64,000 nt of DNA from CBDCVD01 sp965224015 (GTDB lineage Bacteria > Pseudomonadota > Alphaproteobacteria > Rhizobiales > CBDCVD01), in NCBI GenBank assembly GCA_965224015.1, contig OZ245032.1:3100001-3164000 (forward strand), in the 5' to 3' direction. A model generated the notes under the pieces. The model made no database searches. It was not told the DNA's origin and saw only the letters and a program-made list of their open reading frames with translations. Positions within the stretch are counted from its first letter, which is position 1; each line of letters starts with the position of its first letter. The translations under genes and the position numbers were made by a program. Positions 58,901 through 64,000 of this stretch are shown here, one piece after another.

Positions 58901-60167
58901 GATTAACGTTGTCGCTGCGAAAGGCCAGGCGGGCACCTTTAAGGGCCATGTCGCCGTAAGAGGCCGCGGCAATGGTGCCATCCACCTGCAAGGCAGCAAG
59001 CTGCAATGAACCGTTTAACGTACCGGATAAGCTCAGGTCGCTGAAGTTTGCGACAATTCCCTCGCCTGGAGCCAAGGCAACACTCTCGCCTGGAGCGCCA
59101 ATTTGCGCGTCAAAACGAAGGTCCACACTATCGTTGCCGGGTGCATAACGTCCCGCTGCAACAATTTGCGTAAGCGTTGAAGAATAAGCTGCCCGTTTGA
59201 TATCGATATTGCCATCGTTATCTCTAATGATGTCGATCTGCAAGTCGGACTGGCTGGCTACAAACGGCACAATTTTTTCTGGCAGGAAAGGCGCAATATC
59301 CCCTTTAAGCGTGGCTGTAAGCTGTTGATTGTCCTTGCCGAGCGCCAGCAGCAGATCACCTGTTGCGGCGCGTTTATGATCCATGTCCACCGCCAGTTTG
59401 CCATGTAGCGCCGAAAGGGGGCCGTTTGTCTCCATTTGCACGGCAAGTGCGGGGCGCTCGGGTATATTGAGCAAACCGGCGACAAGCCCACCGGTATCTT
59501 CTGCCAGCGAGAGGGCAAGCGCAAAGTCATCGTTTTCGGGATCGATCGTCCAGATCGTTCTGGCAATCTCGGTTGCACTATCCAAATCCGTAAATTGAAG
59601 ATCTCCGGCGGATATCAAGGGCGTGTTCTGCGCCGACAAACGACCGGTTATGGACAGGCGTTTGCCAATGCCCAATATGTGTTCACCGATCGCAACCTGA
59701 TCGATATCAATTCTGCTCAGTGCCAGGGTGTGAAACGGGGCAGGCAGGAAACGGGCAGGCAGAACGGGCTGCCCGCTACCGGCATGTTTCGGCGCATTTT
59801 CTGTCGTCGGCAAGTGATGTAGCCGAATTTCCCCCACGTGAACAAAGTCCAGTTGAATATTGCCGCGCAGGAGCAAAGACGTGCGATACGCCACGGTAAT
59901 GTCGCTGATTTGCAACCAAATCCCGTCTTTATCAGACAGCGCCACTTTATCAATCAGCAGTTGGCCGCCGATAATCCGGTTGAGGCCGCTGATTTCGATG
60001 CCCTGGCTTTGCGTACTGACCGCGCGGCTGATCAGTGTCGCGCCAAGAGAGCGGCCCCAGTCGGTTGCCAGCATCAGGTAAGCGCCGACAAGCACACAGG
60101 CAACGCCTAAGCCGAAAGCGATCGAGAGCCATCGCAACCAGAATTTTATGCCACGCCTGACGCCCAT
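55968..60167 (-). CDS. tamB: TamB, translocation and assembly module protein
   Basis: About 1399 residues: an N-terminal membrane anchor (about 10-35), a very long beta-rich periplasmic middle, and the C-terminal TamB/DUF490 domain (about 1050-1399) with IYIRGRGLDAELGG (about 1198-1211) and the FFGKSLSRLSALQIAQLASA segment. TamB spans the periplasm and, with the outer-membrane TamA, supports insertion of outer-membrane proteins and lipid transport. The chosen start is the ATG 60167; a TTG at 60188 adds seven residues. tamA lies directly upstream on the same strand with a 45-bp gap. Confidence 0.95.
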   Translation of the reverse strand: MGVRRGIKFWLRWLSIAFGLGVACVLVGAYLMLATDWGRSLGATLISRAVSTQSQGIEISGLNRIIGGQLLIDKVALSDKDGIWLQISDITVAYRTSLLLRGNIQLDFVHVGEIRLHHLPTTENAPKHAGSGQPVLPARFLPAPFHTLALSRIDIDQVAIGEHILGIGKRLSITGRLSAQNTPLISAGDLQFTDLDSATEIARTIWTIDPENDDFALALSLAEDTGGLVAGLLNIPERPALAVQMETNGPLSALHGKLAVDMDHKRAATGDLLLALGKDNQQLTATLKGDIAPFLPEKIVPFVASQSDLQIDIIRDNDGNIDIKRAAYSSTLTQIVAAGRYAPGNDSVDLRFDAQIGAPGESVALAPGEGIVANFSDLSLSGTLNGSLQLAALQVDGTIAAASYGDMALKGARLAFRSDNVNLEDFSATSSAKVDISNFWPGNDELNPLLSGGIQVRATVQLTKGAIDVSDFRLESAVLHSDARGKFDFATSRSEITLNARIKKSATGLYRQLFANEDATLTASLTSEGNRLTIKALDLKSANLGAQLIGQVDAKAFQLQGKMTLAQLALLHPKAAGQMGLELSFSGPFSNPGGEIALSAQGLVLDGEPLQNLRGKINGTLLDGVFFDMRGNFRGEPLQVSANYSQTDDQTRRLNDITVLAPASRIKGALSISPEGLATGTLDFDLSDLAQIAPLLLQDRLAGALAGSVRLQARDAGQSAVLRAKAPKLAARGMAMQGLDVQLNASDIWRRPAIDGALSLQNLQSAAENLNEIQLQVSGGPDRFPVRLNAVYEGEPAAMQAVVTRNDTAFNVAIDQFSVRYKSIPLALSQPVDINIAGDVIVLRMPALNAGEGRIAADAELGTTIDVNIDITRLPLALIDHAMGSGQGLQGVLNARAKVTGTLAGPVVSYEYTAKGLSVAASREAKLAALDVTGKGEFAQNTLSTNNTITGSGMAATMGGKIDTGTQSLQMSVDGNLPLEYFTQPLSHFGVNLTGAAAFKAQLAGSAVAPRINGNISVSRARVLDVASKLSVSDINGTVEFDNDTARIANLGGKIGASGQLKISGTASLRPADNLASDFRIAVRDAIFDDGVVSTKFNAALRLAGALATGGKISGTATIAQATVTIPEKFPNVVSPVEVQHKSASSAVRRQAAALAPKSSSGASANAMTLAIGVDAPRRIYIRGRGLDAELGGKLKIAGTTAQPKVTGVISMRRGRINLLSKRFDFDTGQLAFSGPTDPALDFSASTRSAGHIYSIVVRGFASEPEFLFRSSPSLPQDEIIARMFFGKSLSRLSALQIAQLASAVATLTGANSGPGLLDRLRNLSGLDNIDIKSNEQGETTVGIGAYLNDRTYMSVEKGANAESDKVSIDLEITESLKARGQTSGDGNTKAGIFFEKDY

Positions 60168-60212
60168 GAAAGGACAACCTGTATTCAAGCAACCAAACAG
60201 AAGCGATATTCG

Positions 60213-62105
60213 CTAGAACGCCTGTCCTATGCCAAAATACAAGCCATAATTGGGCTGCCCGGAGATTTTATCAAGGGGAATGGCGATATCGAGGCGCACC
60301 GGCCCCAACGGCGTAATATATCGCAGGCCCACACCGGCACCGGTATAGAAACGATCGCCCCGCCCTGGCGTCATTGATGAAAAAGCGCCGCCGCTATCAA
60401 CAAAACCGACGATACCGAACTGCTCGTTGACTTTATAGCGAATTTCCAGCGACGCTTCGGCAAATGAAAGTCCGCCGGATGGGTTGCCCTTTACCGTCTT
60501 CGGCCCGGCAAACTGATACGCATAGCCTCGGATGGAACCGCCGCCACCGGCAAAAAATCGCCGGTCTACGGGCACATTCGCAAGCGCTGTGCCAAAGATC
60601 GAACCGATTGCCACCCGACCGGCCAGGACAAACGTTTTTTCCTTATCAAGGGCCAGATACGTGCTCGCATCAAGGGCTGTCTTAATGAAAGTCGCTTGCG
60701 GATCGAAGGCGTAAGTCGGTTCTGCACGTAAGCGGGCATGGATCCCCGTCGATGGATCCAGCGCGTCATCACGGGTATCATAGATGAACGCGAACGGTGC
60801 CGATACAATGGTGGATTTTGTGGTGCCGGTTTCATCACTGACGACGGCATACTCGGCTGCAAGGCCACCTTTTGCGCTGAGCCATTCGCGCCATTGATAG
60901 TTGAGACTTGCTTCGACCCTGCCACTTTTTTTCTCAAAGGCGTCAGAATTCCTGACGGCGAACGCGGCCTTGCCCTCAAAGCTGATCCGGGGATCGAACA
61001 CATCCGGCTTGCTGAATACCGCCGCCGTGCGATAGTCGAGATCGCCACCCTTTCCCTTTCCGATACGTCCGACGGATGCCTCAAGGCGCAGTTTTTCCGC
61101 CCGGCTAAAAAGATTGCGATGGGTCCAAAAACCCTCAACACCCAACCCGTCCAGATTACCAGCTGTGACTCCAGCGCCGATGGTACGCGGCTTGCGTTCG
61201 CTGACTTCAATAGTAAGTTCGACGCGATCCTCAGAACCTTCCTGTCTGGCGGTACGGATTACAACAGTGTTGAACACGCCCAGATTCTGCAATTTCCGGG
61301 TGGCGCGCTTGATATCCGACGGGCTATGGATGTTGCCTATCGGCAAATCCGCAATGTGCAGAATTGTCTGCACATTGACCGCCTCGGCGCCCGCAACTTT
61401 CACATCAGCGACGCGCGCAACGGGACCGGTCTCGAATTCCAGCACAACATCCAGCGTTTCACTGCTGTGATCGGCTTCGATGGTTCTGCTTTTAAGTGTG
61501 GCAAATGCATATCCTTTCTCATGCCAGGCATCGAGAATTTTTTGTTGTGCGGTAAGGATGCGTTCGGATTTGGCGATCTCGCCGGCGACAATCCCATAAG
61601 GAGCAAGATCAATGGACCGCCCGCCCGCTCGCGCCACGGGTTGAGAGAAAACAAACTGTGGTCCGGCTTCGACAACTATCTTCACCTCTACCGGCGCGCC
61701 GGCGAATTCGTGCTCCAAAGTCAAGGCATCAAGCGCGACATCACTGATAAATATCGTTACCACCGCGCCATAGTGCGCCTCACCATAGAGCGCAGCGATA
61801 ATCCTTTTTTTGTCCACCCGCGCTCTGGTCAACAACCCGATTGCATCCTCCGGCGGTTCAGCCTGGTCGTTTACCAAAAGGGAAACGTTTGCAATTACCG
61901 CATCAAGGGTGGCGTTATCGCTCTCGATCATGGTTGTATATTGTACGGCTCCTGCACTGGGTTTGCGGGCGTCCTCGTCGGACTTTCTGCGAATACCGTT
62001 TTTGTCGAAGGTGAAACCAAGAAAGTCAAACGCCAGCGCCTGGCTCCCATAAGCCATAATGGCAATAACAAGGATTATGCGAAGAAAACCGGGGTCAGGA
62101 CCCAT
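60213..62105 (-). CDS. tamA: TamA, Omp85-family outer-membrane assembly protein
   Basis: A 630-residue Omp85-superfamily protein: signal peptide (about 1-25), POTRA domains (about 90-310) and a C-terminal 16-strand barrel. The motif GGGGSIRGYAY (about 521-531) is the conserved L6 loop (V/I-RGF/Y), and the final residue is Phe (GQAF), the usual barrel-insertion signal. Its role is to assemble outer-membrane proteins with TamB, whose gene follows. In the N-terminus, AEPPEDAIGLLTRA and KKRIIAALYGEAHYGA look like the first POTRA. Confidence 0.96.
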   Translation of the reverse strand: MGPDPGFLRIILVIAIMAYGSQALAFDFLGFTFDKNGIRRKSDEDARKPSAGAVQYTTMIESDNATLDAVIANVSLLVNDQAEPPEDAIGLLTRARVDKKRIIAALYGEAHYGAVVTIFISDVALDALTLEHEFAGAPVEVKIVVEAGPQFVFSQPVARAGGRSIDLAPYGIVAGEIAKSERILTAQQKILDAWHEKGYAFATLKSRTIEADHSSETLDVVLEFETGPVARVADVKVAGAEAVNVQTILHIADLPIGNIHSPSDIKRATRKLQNLGVFNTVVIRTARQEGSEDRVELTIEVSERKPRTIGAGVTAGNLDGLGVEGFWTHRNLFSRAEKLRLEASVGRIGKGKGGDLDYRTAAVFSKPDVFDPRISFEGKAAFAVRNSDAFEKKSGRVEASLNYQWREWLSAKGGLAAEYAVVSDETGTTKSTIVSAPFAFIYDTRDDALDPSTGIHARLRAEPTYAFDPQATFIKTALDASTYLALDKEKTFVLAGRVAIGSIFGTALANVPVDRRFFAGGGGSIRGYAYQFAGPKTVKGNPSGGLSFAEASLEIRYKVNEQFGIVGFVDSGGAFSSMTPGRGDRFYTGAGVGLRYITPLGPVRLDIAIPLDKISGQPNYGLYFGIGQAF

Positions 62106-62165
62106 CGATCTGGTACTTTCCGTTGATCATGTCATACGCTAATCCATGATCCTTCTGCGGCGCCC

Positions 62166-62201
62166 CGTCAGAATGGTTCTATTAAAACCTGACGCGTTCT
62201 A
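62166..62201. repeat. Family-3 right-end fragment
   Basis: CGTCAGAATGGTTCTATTAA followed by AACCTGACGCGTTCTA is the family-3 terminus. No matching left end is found near by, so it is a solo end between tamA and the next gene. Confidence 0.8.
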
Positions 62202-62229
62202 GAGCAAATGCGATAGCGTGCGCGATATA

Positions 62230-62493
62230 TCACACTAACGGGTTCTCATCCGGATGAACAACAAACTTCTTGTACGGTTCATCAATGACGCATCGTGGCG
62301 CCTGTGTTAAAAACACTGCGCCGTTGTCTTTTATGCCCGCCGTTTGCAAGGTCTCGATACACATCGGCGCCGGTCTGCCGTGCACGGGCTTACGGGAAAT
62401 GTAACGTGTTCGCACTGGATATACCAGATATTTTCTCACAGGATGCGACAGGTGGCGACGCGACCGGGGCCGATTCGCACGCCGTTTGGCCAT
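62230..62493 (-). CDS. Hypothetical small basic protein
   Basis: An 87-residue frame starting MAKRRANRPRSRRHLSH, rich in Arg and His, with a GGAAAA tract 5 bases before the ATG. It lies between repeats, its codon use and composition give no support, and I recognise no family. It may be a chance frame; a longer version starting in the family-1 repeat at 62658 is even less likely. Confidence 0.25.
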   Translation of the reverse strand: MAKRRANRPRSRRHLSHPVRKYLVYPVRTRYISRKPVHGRPAPMCIETLQTAGIKDNGAVFLTQAPRCVIDEPYKKFVVHPDENPLV

Positions 62494-62581
62494 GATTTTC
62501 CGATGCACCGGGGTATTGTCATAGCAAATAGGATGAAAGGGACAGGGGACTTGACCCCAGTTTTGGATAAGACAAAGACCA

Positions 62582-62684
62582 ATACCAGCGGTATTGGCTT
62601 TATGTACGCGCCGTCTGGTGTACGGCCTTGATAACACAACGCTTTGATGCCAATCCATGAGTCGTTGCTAAGGATCCTTGGTAT
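62582..62684 (+). repeat. Family-1 103-bp repeat
   Basis: ATACCAGCGG to CTTGGTAT, 103 bp, with its right end touching the family-3 fragment that carries the IS5-type insertion. Confidence 0.9.
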
Positions 62685-62685
62685 T

Positions 62686-62758
62686 AAGGCCCATCTTGTC
62701 GCAAAATCGCCCAAGTACCTTTTGGCAGAATGGTTCTATTAAGACCTGACACGCGCTA
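62686..62758. repeat. Family-3 right end split from its partner, target of the IS5-type element
   Basis: AAGGCCCATCTTGTCGCAAA through ACCTGACACGCGCTA is the same right end as at 24451-24525. The IS5-type element begins at the next base, in the terminal CTAG. Confidence 0.8.
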
Positions 62759-63619
62759 GGCTGTGGTGACAATTTAAGGAGTTTTGGGTTCTCAATTGAC
62801 GACGAATCAGATTCATTACTGACTTTTGAGAGGTTAGTTATGTCTGTTGATGAACTTCGTGATGATCAGTGGGAACGCTTGGAGCCTTTTATCCCTGGAG
62901 GTCGCAAAGGCCGGCGTGGTCCTCGCAGCAACAACCGCCGTTTTCTTAACGGCCTTCTTTGGATGGCCCGTTCAGGGGCACGCTGGCGAGACCTGCCGGA
63001 GCGATTTGGCCCCTATCAAACAGTTAAACGCAGGTACTATCGTTGGGTAGAGAACGGTGTTATTGAGCGTATGTTTGAGGCCCTGTCGAAAGAGGCAGAT
63101 TTTGAATGGTTGCAGATTGATACAACTATCATCCGGGCACACAAACATGCGGCAGGAGCCCCGCAAAAAAAGGGGGCGCTGCATCCCAAGGGTTGGGTCG
63201 CTGCAAGGGCGGGTTCTCCACCAAACTCCATGCGGTAGGCGATGGGTTGGGCCTTCCCGTGCGCTTTGGCGGAGGGCCAGGCCAGGAGAACGACATGAAG
63301 CAAGCGCTTGATTTGATTGCAGGCTTTGCATCAAGTTATGTTTTTGGTGACCGCGCCTATGATGCAGACAATTTGGTGGAGGCAATTGTGAAGACCGGTG
63401 GTGAAGCGGTTATACCCCCACGCCGGCATCGCACAGATCAGCGTGCATATGACAAAGAGCTGTACAAGGAGCGCAACAGGATCGAACGTCTATTTGGACG
63501 GCTCAAGGAATTCAGACGGGTTGCGACGCGCTATGACAAACTGCTGGCGAATTTTCTTGGCTTCGTTAAACTTGCGGCAATCCAGCTGTGGCTCAAATAG
63601 TTAAATTGTCACCACAGCC
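62759..63619 (+). mobile_element. IS5-family insertion sequence (861 bp)
   Basis: Perfect 19-bp terminal inverted repeats GGCTGTGGTGACAATTTAA. TA flanks both ends (62757-62758 and 63620-63621), so a 2-bp duplication or a slightly longer CTA-type target fits. The transposase is split over two frames. Size and frame arrangement match the IS427 group of the IS5 family. Confidence 0.9.
62840..63600 (+). CDS. IS5-family transposase made by -1 frameshift
   Basis: Frame 1 (62840 on) encodes the N-terminal DUF4096-type domain and the first catalytic Asp (LQIDTTIIRAHKH, about residue 93). The zero frame reads CAA AAA AAG at 63164-63172, i.e. the heptamer A-AAA-AAG (63166-63172). A -1 slip there continues as a Gly-rich turn and GLGRCKGGFSTKLH, GDRAYDAD (second Asp) and ERNRIERLFGRLKEF (Glu), ending at 63600. 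The fused product would be 253 residues. Without slipping, frame 1 stops at 63238. The reading across the heptamer restores the standard IS5 segment, so this is programmed rather than damage. Confidence 0.88.
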
Positions 63620-63674
63620 TAGACTGTGGTGCAAACAGTTTGTCAACACTGCCTGGTCGTGGACGTTATAAATT

Positions 63675-63777
63675 ATACCAGCGGTATTGGCTTTATGTAC
63701 GCGCCGACTGGTGTACGGCCTTGATACCATAACTCTTTGACGCTAAGCCATGAGTCATTGTTAAGGACCCTTGGTAT
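63675..63777 (+). repeat. Family-1 103-bp repeat
   Basis: ATACCAGCGG to CTTGGTAT, 103 bp, 55 bp after the IS5-type element and 42 bp before the last gene. Confidence 0.9.
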
Positions 63778-63819
63778 AACACGCAGGTTAAATGAATTAA
63801 AAATAGGACTTTATCAAAA

Positions 63820-64000
63820 ATGCATATTAAACAAAAAAAGTTTCTATTAGGAATTGTTGCTGGGGTATTTATATTATTTCTCGGAGCTTTATTTTATGCA
63901 AAGAATATAAAATATTCAAAGTGTGTCACCGAAAATACTTTTTTGCCGGAATATGCACCACCAGAGTTTATTGCTGTCTTTGATATTGATTGCGCGTCAA
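63820..64000 (+). CDS. AT-rich membrane-anchored protein, unknown (5' part)
   Basis: ATG with an AGGAC site 10 bases upstream starts a frame open to the window edge (60 codons). A short basic start (MHIKQKKF) is followed by one hydrophobic helix at about 8-27 (LLGIVAGVFILFLGALFYA), then a polar region with a Cys near 35. It may be a membrane-anchored or exported protein. The gene is markedly AT-rich against the GC-rich neighbours and lies beyond an insertion sequence and a repeat, like the cassette gene at 14101, so recent acquisition is likely. I do not recognise it. Confidence 0.65.
   Translation, partial: MHIKQKKFLLGIVAGVFILFLGALFYAKNIKYSKCVTENTFLPEYAPPEFIAVFDIDCAS

Noticed and set aside
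62518..62560. GGGACAGGGGACTTGACCCC stretch as a mobile-element end
   Set aside because: It looks like a short inverted motif, but I find no second copy or partner end in the window.
63193..63600. Second half of the IS5-type transposase as a separate gene
   Set aside because: It has no start signal of its own and continues the first half after a -1 slip at a canonical heptamer.

Overview
The window is chromosomal DNA of a GC-rich alphaproteobacterium. The evidence is the gene families present: yajC-secD, purH, aroC, a RibBA-like protein with a decayed GTP cyclohydrolase half, fabI, bioY, tamA-tamB, a tRNA-Glu of alphaproteobacterial type, two tripartite TRAP carriers and a Rhodobacter-type smo/mtl polyol operon. 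Rhodobacterales- or Rhodospirillales-like is as close as I can place it from sequence alone.

Layout. 1-5019: secD (partial), yajC, a Dabb protein, purH, a small 'virulence factor' domain protein and a Crp/Fnr-type regulator. 5076-13972: a catabolic cluster in which a DctPQM TRAP carrier is interleaved with an SDR, an aldehyde dehydrogenase, a 3-hydroxyisobutyrate-dehydrogenase-like protein and a GMC alcohol oxidase/dehydrogenase; a 20-bp palindrome precedes it. 13981-14742: a repeat-bounded cassette holding one partly AT-rich unknown gene. 14740-23685: housekeeping genes (ribB, aroC, a histidine phosphatase, fabI, a GlcD-type oxidase, an MscS channel, an L,D-transpeptidase, tRNA-Glu) and a consensus parS palindrome. 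23754-25994: a stack of nested repeats ending in an IS1182-like element. 25991-31416: a spermidine/putrescine-type ABC importer with a DUF3830 gene and a divergent LysR gene. 31668-43126: polyol catabolism (GatZ-like protein, PfkB kinase, LacI regulator, SmoEFGK importer, SmoS, MtlK, zinc alcohol dehydrogenase). 43442-46572: a second DctPQM carrier. 46757-54949: an opine-dehydrogenase-like gene, a second polyamine-type ABC importer, an MFS carrier and a flavin monooxygenase. 55152-62105: bioY, tamB, tamA. 62106-64000: repeats, an IS5-family element with a -1 frameshift, and the start of an AT-rich membrane protein gene.

How it fits together. Most of the middle of the window is uptake plus oxidation of small polar compounds: two TRAP carriers and three ABC importers each sit next to dehydrogenases. 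The polyol block reads as a pathway: import, oxidation of the polyol to a ketose (SmoS, MtlK), phosphorylation (PfkB kinase) and conversion by the GatZ-like protein.

The most unusual aspect is the dense set of short non-coding repeats. Family 1 is a 103-bp element present in 12 full copies, 11 of them exactly 103 bp, three in direct tandem. Family 2 is a double-hairpin element. Family 3 is a terminal-inverted-repeat element with TA at both ends (full copy about 275 bp); it bounds a gene cassette, forms the stop codon of ribB and is the landing site of both insertion sequences. These repeats lie between genes, abut start codons, supply stop codons and nest inside one another.
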